Part shown: positions 53,934 to 64,000 of the stretch, in pieces
Numbering within the stretch: the first letter of the stretch is position 1
Layout of the letters: each line of letters begins with the position of its first letter
Assembly: GCA_024345305.1 (NCBI GenBank)
Contig: BRON01000001.1
Location: 620,001 to 684,000 of the forward strand
Source of the DNA: Mrakia gelida
Taxonomy: Eukaryota > Basidiomycota > Tremellomycetes > Cystofilobasidiales > Mrakiaceae
Direction: 5' to 3'
DNA length: 64,000 nucleotides
Made by a program: the position numbers and the translations under genes
The notes under the pieces: model-generated
Database searches by the model: none
The model's input: only the letters and a program-made list of their open reading frames with translations
What the model was told of the DNA's origin: nothing

Positions 53934-56900
53934 ATGTCCGGGTTCCAACCACCTTCGAACGTTCAGTATCAATCGTACCAGGACAACAGCAACCCTTACG
54001 GTCCTCAGGGAACGAACCCTTCTCGTCAACAACAGCAGCAACCTCAGGCAGGTTACCAGCAGCAGCAGTCTTACGCGGGTTCTCAGGATGGGGGAGGATA
54101 CGAGTCTTCGTACGCTGGTCAGTATATAGATTCTTCTCCTTCTTCTCTACGACCTTTGCTCGCTCGCTCGCTCTCGTCCCTCCGTTCCTTCCTTTGTCCT
54201 TCCCCCTTCGATCCCCCTTCTCCTGACACTCCCCCCGTCCTCCTTCTTCCCTCGTTCTCTTCTCGCATCTACAGGCCGTCCCGCTCCTTCCTCCAACTCT
54301 TCCAACGATCACTACTCCCAGCAGTACGCCGCTCCCAACGTCGCTGGAGGAGGAGGAGGGTACGCTCCCTCCGTCGACTCGTACGCAGGACAGGAGCCTC
54401 CTTCTCGTTCTGGAACTCCAACCTACTCAGAATCTCACGGTGGACATGCGAGAGCGAGTGAACCCTACGTGAGTCCATCTTCCTTCTACATATATCCTTA
54501 CTGAACAAAGGGAGACCTGAGGAGGAAGGTACGGGAAGGAGCGGCGCGCGCAAGGAGAGCTGAGCTCTGACCTCTCGTTTCTCGTCTCTTTCTTTCGATG
54601 CATACAGCCCGCCTGGACGTCGGAGAGCAACATCCCACTCTCGAAAGAGGAGATAGAGGACGTTCTCATCGATCTCTCGAACAAGTTCGGGTTCCAGAAG
54701 GGTCAGTTCACGCTCTAGAACGAAGGAAGGAGAGAGTGACGACGACGACGAAGGCTGAACCTCGTCTCTCTCTCTCTTCTCCCTCCTTTCCATCCCAGAC
54801 TCCTCTCGAAACATCTTCGACTTCCTCATGATCCAACTCGACTCCCGAGCCTCTCGTATGACTCCCAATCAAGCCCTCCTTACCCTCCACGCCGACTACA
54901 TCGGAGGAGAACACGCCAACTATCGGAAATGGTACTTCGCCGCTCAACTCGACCTCGACGATGCCATCGGATCCGTCCAGTCCCAAGGTCTCTCTCGCGT
55001 CAAGTCCCTCGCTGGGAAGAAGAAGAAGAGTCCCACCACCGCCTCGGAGAAGTCCCTCGACTCGGCCATCAACCGATGGAGGCAGGCCATGCACAACATG
55101 AGCCAGTACGATCGTCTTCGTCAGATCGCCCTCTTCCTTCTCTGCTGGGGAGAGGCAGCTCAGGTCCGCTTTGTGCCCGAGTGCCTTTGCTTCATCTTCA
55201 AGTGTGCCGACGACTACTACAGGAGTCCCGACTGTCAAAACCGAATGGAGCCCGTCCCAGAAGGCCTCTACCTCCGATCCGTGGTCAAGCCTCTCTATCG
55301 GTTCATCCGAGACCAAGGATACGAGGTCGTCGATGGGAAGTTCCTCAAGCGAGAGCGGGATCACGAGGCCATCATCGGGTACGACGACGTCAACCAGTTG
55401 TTTTGGTATCCTGAGGGTATCGCGAGGATCGTGTTGGCGGACAAGGTGAGCTTCGTTTCCCTCCCTTTCGTCGCCGTCTTTCCTTCTTTCCTTCAACTCG
55501 TTCGAGCACTCGCTCACTCGATCTGTTCTCGTACTTCTTCCTCTCACTCTCTCAGACCCGACTCGTCGACGTTCCTCCGGCGCAGAGGTTCATGAAGTTC
55601 GACAAGATCGACTGGGGACGAGCCTTCTTCAAAACCTATCTCGAGAAACGGTCCTTCCTCCATCTCCTCGTCAACTTCAACCGAATCTGGGTCTCCCACA
55701 TCTCCATGTTCTGGTTCTACACCGCCTACAACTCCCCTACCATCTACTCCCCTCAGAACTCGACATCTCCCGAACGAGCCATGACTTGGTCCGTCACCGC
55801 CCTCGGTTCGTTCTCGTTCTCGCCTCCCTCCCTCCTCCCCTTCCCTCTCCTTCCTCCCAGCTTCGACTGACTCGTCTTCCTTCTCTTCTTCCAGGTGGAG
55901 CTGTCGCCACCCTCATCATGATCGGAGCCACCCTCTGCGAGTTCTCGTACATCCCCACCACCTGGAACAACACCGCTCACCTCACCCGTCGACTCCTCTT
56001 CCTCGTCATCATCCTCGCTCTCACCGCTGGTCCCACCGTCTACATCGCTGGATTCGACGATACCTCCCAGGTCGCTCTCATCATCGGAATCGTCCAGTTC
56101 TTCCTCTCGGTCGTCGTCACGCTCCTCTTCGGAATCATGCCCTCCGGTCGAATGTTCGGAGATCGAGTCGCAGGGAAAGCGAGGAAGTACCTCGCCAACC
56201 AGACGTTCACTGCTTCGTACCCCAAGCTCGATGGTGAGTCTCTCTTCGTCCCTTTCTTGTCAACTCGAGAGCCGTCGTTCTTGCGTGCCTCCCTCGAAAA
56301 AAGCGCGTCGCTGATCACCGTCGATCCCCTCCTCGCTTCCCTTTCTTTCCTCGCAGCTGGACCCCGAGCGGCTAGCATCTTGCTTTGGTGCCTCATCTTC
56401 GGATGCAAGTTCGTCGAGTCGTACTTCTTCCTCACGCTCTCGTTCAAGGATCCCATCCGAGTCATGACGGGAATGAAGATCCAAGGGTGCTCGGACAAGT
56501 ACTTCGGAAACGCTCTCTGCACCAACCAAGCCGCCTTCACCCTCACTATCATGTTCGTTATGGACCTCTCGCTGTTCTTCCTCGACACGTTCCTTTGGTG
56601 AGTCCATCCCTCTTCTCTTCTCGAGCATCGCTGGCCCTCGTCGTCTCGCGGCGCCCGCCCTCCTCTTCCCCTCCCCTCGCTCGAGCCTCGAGCCTTGAGG
56701 CCTTCACTTCGCCTGTACTGATTTCGATATCTTCTTCGTCAAACCTTTCTCAGGTACGTCATCTGGAACACCTGCTTCTCGATCGGTCGTTCGTTCGGTC
56801 TCGGAATGTCGATTTGGACGCCTTGGAAGGACATCTTCACTCGTCTCCCGAAGCGAATATACGCCAAGATGCTTTCGACCTCGGACATGGAAGTCAAGTA

Positions 56901-59900
56901 CAAGCCCAAGGTTCGTATTTATCTCCTCTTCATGCTCTCCTCGCCACACTCGTCTCGTCAAGACGCGTCAAAGCTCTCGTTGCTCGTCGACCTCCTCGCT
57001 GACCTCCCTCTCGCTCTCACTTCCCTTCTCCAGGTTCTCGTCTCTCAAGTCTGGAACGCCATCGTCATCTCCATGTACAGGGAGCATCTCCTCTCGATCG
57101 ATCACGTCCAACGACTCCTCTACCATCAGGTTCAAGCCGACGACGAGGGCAAGCGAACGCTTCGAGCACCAGCCTTCTTCACCTCTCAAGGAGCCAACGG
57201 ACCCAAGATCGAGTTCTTCCCCGCCGGATCCGAAGCCGAACGACGAATCTCCTTCTTCGCCCAATCCCTCACGACCTCCATCCCCGAACCTCTCCCTGTC
57301 GACGCCATGCCTACCTTTACGGTCCTCGTCCCTCACTACTCCGAGAAGATCCTCCTTTCGCTTCGAGAGATCATCCGAGAGGAGGATCAGAACACTCGAG
57401 TCACCCTTCTCGAGTACCTCAAGCAGCTTCATTCGGTCGAGTGGGACAACTTCGTCAAGGACACGGTGAGTTCTCGCCTTTTCAACTTCGACGCTCGAGT
57501 CGCGTCGTCTCGTTCATCCCGACGCGCCTTCCTTCTCCCTCGAGGCTGACTTCTTCTCTCACTCTCCCTTTCTTCCTCCAGAAAATCCTCGCCGAGGAAT
57601 CGGAACCGTTCCATCTCCCCGAGGCCAACGAGAAGGAGATCAAGGCCGTCGACGACATCCCTTTCTACACCGTCGGATTCAAGTCAGCAGCACCCGAGTA
57701 CACCCTCCGAACCCGTATCTGGGCCTCCCTTCGAGCTCAAACCCTCTACCGAACCGTCTCCGGCTTCATGAACTACTCCAAGGCGATCAAGCTCCTCTAC
57801 CGAGTCGAGAACCCGGAGGTCGTCCAGCTCTTCGGAGGAAACACGGACAAGCTCGAACGAGAGCTCGAGAGGATGTCGAGGAGGAAGTTCAAGTTCGTCA
57901 TCTCCATGCAACGGTACTCCAAGTTCTCCAAGGAGGAACACGAGAACGCCGAGTTCCTTCTTCGAGCCTACCCGGACCTTCAAATCGCCTTCCTCGACGA
58001 GGAGCCTCCCAGGAAGGAAGGAGGAGAGACGAGGTTGTTCTCGGCCCTCATCGACGGTCACTCGGAGATCCTTCCCTCGGGGAAGAGAAGACCCAAGTTT
58101 AGGATTGAACTGCCAGGAAACCCCATCCTCGGAGACGGAAAGTCGGACAACCAGAACCACGCCATGATCTTCTACCGAGGAGAGTACCTTCAGCTCATCG
58201 ACGCCAACCAGGACAACTACCTCGAGGAGTGCCTCAAGATCAGGAACGTGTTGGGAGAGTTTGAGGAGTTCAACGCTTCGGGACAGGTGAGTTTCGAGTC
58301 TTCGAGCTTCGATTTCGTCTCATTGCGCTCGCGTCGTCGAAGACCTCTCGCTGACTCATTCTTCCTTTCTTTCGCTCCTTTTGCGCAGTCGCCTTACGCT
58401 CAGTGGGGTCACGCCGAGTTCAGGAAGGCTCCCGTCGCCATTCTTGGAGCTCGAGAGTACATTTTCTCGGAGAGTGAGTCTCGTTCTCATTCTTCGACTT
58501 CGTCCATCGCGACGTTATCTCTCCTTCGTCTCGCCGCTGCTTTCTTCGAACTCTCGATTGCTGACGACTACCGCTCTTCCTTCCTTTGCTTGCTCTCCCT
58601 CCTAGACATCGGAGTCCTCGGAGACGTCGCCGCTGGAAAGGAACAGACGTTCGGAACCCTCTCTGCTCGAGCTCTCTCGTGGATCGGAGGAAAGCTTCAT
58701 TACGGTCACCCCGATTTCCTCAACGCCATCTTCATGAACACTCGAGGAGGAGTCTCCAAGGCTCAGAAGGGTCTCCATCTCAACGAGGATATCTACGCCG
58801 GAATGAACGCGTTCGGACGAGGAGGAAGGATCAAGCACTCGGAGTACTACCAGTGCGGAAAGGGACGAGATCTCGGATTCGGAACGATTCTCAACTTCCA
58901 GACCAAGATCGGAACCGGTATGGGAGAACAGATGTTGTCCAGGTTTGTCCTCGTTTCGATTGTCGTCCGTTGAGCTCGACCTGGTCTCACACCCGCCAAC
59001 ACTCCTCTCCTCTCGTTTCGTCGCGCAGGGAATACTACTACCTCGGAACCCAACTCCCTATGGATCGATTCCTCACCTTCTACTACGGTCACCCTGGTTT
59101 CCATATCAACAACATCCTCGTCATTCTCGCCGTTCAGATCTTCATGGTCACTCGTTCGTCGCTTTCCTTCTTCCTCGCCTTCGAACTCGACCTCGTCCTG
59201 ATCTTCCTTCTTCTCCCTCTGCGCGCGAACAGTCGTCTACATGGGAGCTCTGAACCAGCAACTCGCCATCTGCAAGTACAACAAGCTCGGAGATCTCATC
59301 GCTGGTCAGAACGGATGCTACAACCTCGACCCTGGTTCGTCTCGTCTCGTCTTCTCCCTCGACTCTTTCGACGTAGCTGACCTCGATCCTCGCTTCTTCC
59401 AGTCTTCCAATGGATCGAGCGATGCATTCAGAGTATCTTCCTCGTCTTCCTGATCGCCTTCTTGCCTCTCTTCCTCCAAGGTTCGTTCTCTTCGCTTCGT
59501 CGCTCGAGCTTGAGAGACGCGTCTGACTTCGAGCTTTCTTTTCCGCTCTTCGCAGAACTCACGGAGCGAGGAACCGCCAAAGCCATCTACCGACTCGGAA
59601 AGCACTTCATGTCCCTCTCGCCCATCTTCGAGGTCTTCTCCACCCAGATCTACACCCACTCGATCCTGTCCAACCTGAACTTCGGAGGAGCTCGATACAT
59701 CGCTACCGGTCGAGGATTCGCCACCACGAGGATCAACTTCTCGATCCTCTACTCTCGATTCGCCGGACCCTCCATCTACCTCGGATTGCGTCTCGCCCTC
59801 ATGATGCTCTACGTCACCACCGCCTTCTGGATGAACTGGTTCATCTACTTCTGGGTCTCGACGCTCGCCCTCTCGATCTCGCCGTTCCTCTTCAACCCTC

Positions 59901-61672
59901 ATCAGTTTTCGTTCTCGGACTTCATCATCGACTACAGGGAGTTCCTCCGATGGATGTCGAGAGGAAACGGAAGGACCCACGCCAACTCTTGGGTCGGATA
60001 CTGCAGGTTGTCGAGGACGAGGATCACTGGTTACAAGTTCGTCCCTTCTCGCCTTCCCTTCGTCCCTCGTCGCTTCTCGTGCCTCGTGCTGACCCCTTCC
60101 TTCCTCTCTTCCTCTTCTCTAGGCGAAAGAAGCTCGGACACCCTTCGGAGAAGCTCGCCAGCGACGTTCCTCGAGCTGGATGGAGAGTCGTTCTCGTGAC
60201 CGAGGTCTTTGGACCCATCGCTCTCGCCATCATCCTCACCATCCCTTACCTCTTCGTCAAGTCGTGAGTCAAGCCCAGCCTCTTTCACCTTTTCGCCTAT
60301 CACCCTCCTCTGACCCTCGATTTCTTGTCTTCTCGTCTACAGGTTCACCGTCTCCGGAACCAAGCAGGTCTCCGGACTTCTTCGAATCGCCATCATCTCG
60401 CTCGGACCCGTCGTGCTCAACATGGCCTTCCTCCTCGTCCTCTTCCTTATCTCCCTCATGCTCGGCCCTATGATGAACAACTGCTGTGGAAAGCTCGGAG
60501 CCACGATGGCTGGTGTTGCTCATGGACTCGCGGTTGTCGGTCTGGTAGCTTTCTTCGAGTTGCTCGTGAGTTGTTTTCCGCCTCGCGTTCCCTCCCCACG
60601 TCCCCTTCCTCCCACCACTCTCATCTCTCTCCCACACTCTCATCATCGATCTCGACCTCCATGCTGACTCTCGCGTTCTTCATTCTGCTCTTTCGTTCAC
60701 AGTGGTTCCTCGAGCGATGGAACGCATCTCACGCCGTCCTCGGAGTCCTCGCCTCGGTCTCGATCCAACGAGCTCTCTACAAGCTTCTCATCTCGCTCTT
60801 CCTCTCTCGAGAGTTCAAGCACGATGAGACCAACCGAGCATGGTGGACTGGAGTCTGGTGAGCCTCTTCCTCCCAACTTCGTTCGAGTCGTCCTCGATCG
60901 CCGTCGCTGACCTGCCCTCCTTTCCTTCGACGCGTTTCTTCCTCAGGTACAACCGAACCCTCGGAAACGGAGGAGTCATGAGCCAGCCTGCTCGAGAGTT
61001 CATCGTCAAGCTCGTCGAGTTGGGACTGTTCGCCGCCGATTGTGAGTTTTCTCCTCGAACCGTTCTCGACTCGACTCGAGATACCTCTTGCTGACCTTCT
61101 TCCTTTCCTCGTTCAGTCATCGCCTGCCACATCTTGCTCCTCATCCTCACGGTTCCCTTGTTCATCCCCTACATCGACCGAATCCACTCAGTCATGCTCT
61201 GTGAGCCCTCGTCTTCGCGTCGAACTGTTGCTTCTTTTCGCGACGAATTCCTCGGCTTCAGCGCCCAAAACTCTCGTGCTGACCTCTCTCTTCTTCTTCC
61301 TCTTCAGTCTGGCTCGCTCCCAACAAGCAGATCCGACCCCCTATCTACTCGTTCAAGCAGAGGAACCAGAGGCGAAAGAGTGAGTCGAGCTCTTCTCTTT
61401 CTTTCGTTCGTTCGCAGAGACCTCGACTGACCATCACCCATCTTTCACCGCTTCGACCAGTCATCGCCGGGTACTCGGCACTCTACGCTTTGGTCATCGC
61501 CTTCTTCGCGGCTCTGATCGGTGAGCAAACCTCTTCTCTTCGGGTTTAACTGAGCTCGACTTCAACTTCGACGTGCTGACGATCCTCTCTTTCTTCTCTT
61601 CCTCTTCCAGCCGTGCCGTTCGTTCTTCGAGATCACCTCGACTTCGACTCTTCCGCCTACACTTGGATCTAG
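53934..61672 (+). CDS. FKS1: 1,3-beta-glucan synthase catalytic subunit (GT48)
   Basis: Polymerises UDP-glucose into the main wall glucan at the plasma membrane, with Rho1 as regulator (family knowledge). About 23 short introns. The N-terminal 160 residues or so are Gln/Tyr/Ser-rich ([20 protein letters not shown]), followed by the FKS1 domain ([58 protein letters not shown]). A first membrane block follows, including [17 protein letters not shown]. The cytosolic GT48 core shows [112 protein letters not shown] and [21 protein letters not shown] second membrane block includes [20 protein letters not shown] and [20 protein letters not shown], and the protein ends [13 protein letters not shown]. 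Essentially complete, and the longest gene in the window. A single FKS gene is usual in basidiomycetes. Confidence 0.97.
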
Positions 61673-62474
61673 AAGCTCTCCGGTCTCCTTCCCTATCTCC
61701 TCTTGCTTTTTTCTCAGCGTCGCGGCGCGTCGCACCCTCGCATTCTCTTTCCCTTCCCCTTCCTTTCGCTTTGCTTTATACCGTACCCTTGCTCTCTCTT
61801 CCCCTGCCTTCCACATCTCACGACCGAACTTACTCCTCGCATCGCATCGTTTCGCAATCTCACAGGCTTCGTTTCTTCACTTTCTTGATACCCTTCGTTT
61901 CTCACCTCGGACTTTTTCGCTTCATCTTGGATATCTACGCTCCTTCTGAACTCTTGACGTGTCTCCGATTCTCGAAAGCGAATCCTGGGTCCTTTCAACG
62001 TCTCTCGTCTCGGCGGTCGAGGAGGACTGACGCGAGCAGAGGTGAAGTCGAAGGACGAGGAACGACGACGCTTCCAAGTTCTGAGTCCTGAATCCCTCGT
62101 CTCGTCGTCTCTTCGAGATTGGATGACGTACCCACTGACGCGGGGAATGACTCAAGTCGAGGTCTCAGCTGCATGAAGCAGACATTGCTCTCGCTGAAGA
62201 GGGAGGGCGAGAAACGAGAGAAGAGGAAGTCGAAAGCCGACGCGTCGATGTTTTCGAGAACGAGAAGAGATTAAAGCCTAGAGTCATGAGGATAGATAGA
62301 CGAGAAATGAGAGCTAGCGTATATGAAGTATGCGAGAGTGATACATAGTCGTGTCAAAACGGAACCGTCGTAAAATTATGAGAACCGCAGAAGAACAACA
62401 AAGGGAAAAAGAAAGATGCGAGAGGGGTGGGTGAGGGAGTTGGTGATGGGTTGGTTGGATGAGTGATGAGTTGT
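61673..62474. other. Convergent 3' flanks, no gene seen
   Basis: Between the glucan synthase stop and the sugar transporter stop. Purine/pyrimidine asymmetry only. Confidence 0.5.
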
Positions 62475-64000
62475 TTAAACCTCCTCGTGATGCTTCTCCT
62501 CGATGTGCTTGGAGTCGACGGGCTTCTCAGCAGGGAGTCCTCCGTCTCGGTGAATGAAGGTCTCGTCTCGCTCGAGCATCTCTTGCCTGTACTTGTTGGA
62601 TCCGATGATGGTCGACTCTCGGTAGAGCAGATCGACCTGTTCGAGGGAGAGACCTTTGGTCTCGGGGACGAGGAAGTAGGTGAAGAAGACGCAGAGAACA
62701 CAGGTGGATCCCCAGAGGAAGAAGACCTTGACTCCGAGGTTGGCGGTCTGGGAGGGGAGAAGAAGAGGAGGGAATTCGAAATCAGCGAAGAGCTCGTTCG
62801 AGGTTGGGTTTTGTTTTTGTGCTCTGGAAACTCACCTTAGTTCCGTTGATACCGGTAGTAGAGGGATTGACGAGGTAGGGGGTGGCTGTAACGGTGAGAG
62901 AGGAGGAGGAGGAGGAGAAAAGTCAGCGTCAAGTTTCGAGCGAGGGACACGACGCGTCAAGTTCGAGAAAGAGGGACGAACCGTATCCGATAGCGAAGTT
63001 CCAAAGCCAGTTACTGATAAGGAAAGAAGAGGAAGAGAAAGAAGAAGACGGTCAGGGAAGCGTCGCGGTCGAATGCGAGGGGGAGAAAGACTCACGAGGC
63101 GATGGACATGGACATGGCCTTTCCTCGGATGGCGAGAGGGAAGATCTCTCCAGTAACGACCCAAGCGATAGGTCCCCAGGTGGCGGCGAAGGCAGCGATA
63201 TAGATGCAGACGAAGGCGATGAGGACTGGATGGGGAGAAGAGAGGAAGAACGAAGAGGTCAGCGACGCGGTCGAATCGAGAAGAGAAAGGAGCGAGAGAA
63301 GAACTGCTCACCTCGCTGGGCGGTGATGTTGATAGCTTGACCATCACCGGTCTCGCCAACTGTGACTCCAATAATCTAGAATAACGCAGTGGGAGAAGGG
63401 AGAGAAAGGAGGTCAGAACGAGGGCGAGGCGAGGGAGGGCGACGAGCGGGAGGCGAATCGAGGCGAAGAGATGAGGACGTACAGCAACCAAGAATTCGCA
63501 AATGACCATCACCACTGCTCCCCAAAGAAGAAGAGATCGTCGACCGGCTCGATCGATGAGCAAGATACCGGCTGAGAAGAGAGGAGGGAGGGAAGGGAGG
63601 AGGGCAAAGTCAGTTTCGATTTCGACGCGTCCGGCTCATCTTCTTCCTTGTTCGAGGACTCACGAATGGTGCAGGCGACGTTGACGACGGCAGTGATGAT
63701 GGAGATGATGAAGGGGTTCGCAATACCAGACCTCTCGAAGAAGGTGGTTCCGTAGTAGAAGATGAAGTTGATACCGGTGAGCTGTTGCATTCCCTGGATC
63801 CTGTTTGGCGCAAAAGAGAGATGTACAGGCAGTCAGTATCGATGGGGTAGAGTGTATAGAAGGTGAACAGGCGAACAGAATCCCTGTCCACGTGCGCAGT
63901 CCGTTTCGAGCCTCTCCGTTTCGGAAGCAGTCGAGGTAGGAGGTCTTTCCGAGAGCCATCTCAGCTTCGAGGGCCTGTAGAGAAAGGACAAGAGATCCAA
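62475..64000 (-). CDS. MFS sugar porter (hexose-transporter type), 5' end outside window
   Basis: The C-terminal half of a sugar:proton symporter or facilitator is visible on the minus strand; the first helices lie beyond base 64000, and the outermost exon seen starts at about 63974 after a CTACAG acceptor. Landmarks from N to C: ALEAEMALGKTSYLDCFRNG (loop between helices 6 and 7), RIQGMQQLTGINFIFYYGTT with the hexose-binding QQLTGINF motif, FFERSGIANPFIISIITAVV, GRRSLLLWGAVVMVICEFLV, GEIFPLAIRGKAMSMSIAS, NWLWNFAIGYATPYLV, and the family terminator PETKGLSLEQVDLLYRES. The hydrophilic tail is Lys/His/Glu-rich and ends HIEEKHHEEV at 62475. Plasma membrane. Glucose or another hexose is the likely substrate; the specific sugar cannot be told. 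Confidence 0.93.

Noticed and set aside
1..64000. CRISPR arrays, bacterial operons, riboswitches, rRNA genes
   Set aside because: The window is spliced eukaryotic nuclear DNA. I saw no regularly spaced repeats and no rRNA or tRNA sequence.

Overview
This window is nuclear DNA from a fungus, most likely a red yeast or close relative in Pucciniomycotina/Microbotryomycetes (Rhodotorula-like). That placement is inferred, not proven. The DNA is GC-rich. Nearly every gene is cut by many short introns (about 70-150 bases) with GTGAGT-type donors, a CTGAC branch point and a pyrimidine-rich AG acceptor. The gene content is fungal: 1,3-beta-glucan synthase, a GPI-anchored chitin deacetylase, an alpha-1,2-mannosyltransferase, a heterotrimeric G-alpha subunit and a Zn2Cys6 regulator. 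Most open frames here are shadows, because the codon bias leaves long stop-free stretches on the opposite strand. Gene models were built by reading splice sites and checking that exon lengths keep frame. Where I give a protein length, the exon sum is an exact multiple of three.

Layout. 1-3018 (+): 3' part of a GT71 mannosyltransferase. 4426-5707 (+): PriA-like cysteine-rich secreted protein. 6188-12277 (-): gene for a small secreted protein, split inside its signal-peptide codons by an intact Ty1/copia retrotransposon (7415-12252, identical 227-bp LTRs, TGAAG target-site duplication). 13336-17496 (-): tandem pair of paralogous cyclin-box genes. 18552-23697 (+): NAD(P)-binding epimerase-like protein, Aim32/Apd1-type [2Fe-2S] protein and a rhodanese-fold CX5R phosphatase/reductase. 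23948-25922 (-): unrecognised coiled-coil gene. 26507-28902 (-): divergent G-alpha subunit. 29320-32575 (+): two unrecognised membrane proteins. 33261-34330 (-): unrecognised tail-anchored-like protein. 34698-37069 (-): GPI chitin deacetylase. 37936-39024 (+): small protein resembling DUF7330 families. 39782-42476 (+): Dal5-type MFS permease. 42821-45717 (-): long-chain-base (sphingosine) kinase. 46622-49826 (+): Ser/Pro-rich coiled-coil protein. 50487-52923 (+): regulator carrying two C2H2 fingers plus a Zn2Cys6 cluster. 53934-61672 (+): FKS1 glucan synthase. 62475 to the window end (-): MFS sugar porter, partial.

Working together: this is ordinary eukaryotic gene order with no operon logic. 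There is still a noticeable share of cell-wall and surface functions (mannosyltransferase, PriA-like protein, chitin deacetylase, glucan synthase). The most striking structures are the fresh retrotransposon insertion in a secreted-protein gene, the tandem cyclin duplication with a shared C-terminal tail, the mixed C2H2/Zn2Cys6 regulator, and a palindromic element around ACGCGT that recurs in introns and 3' flanks across the window.
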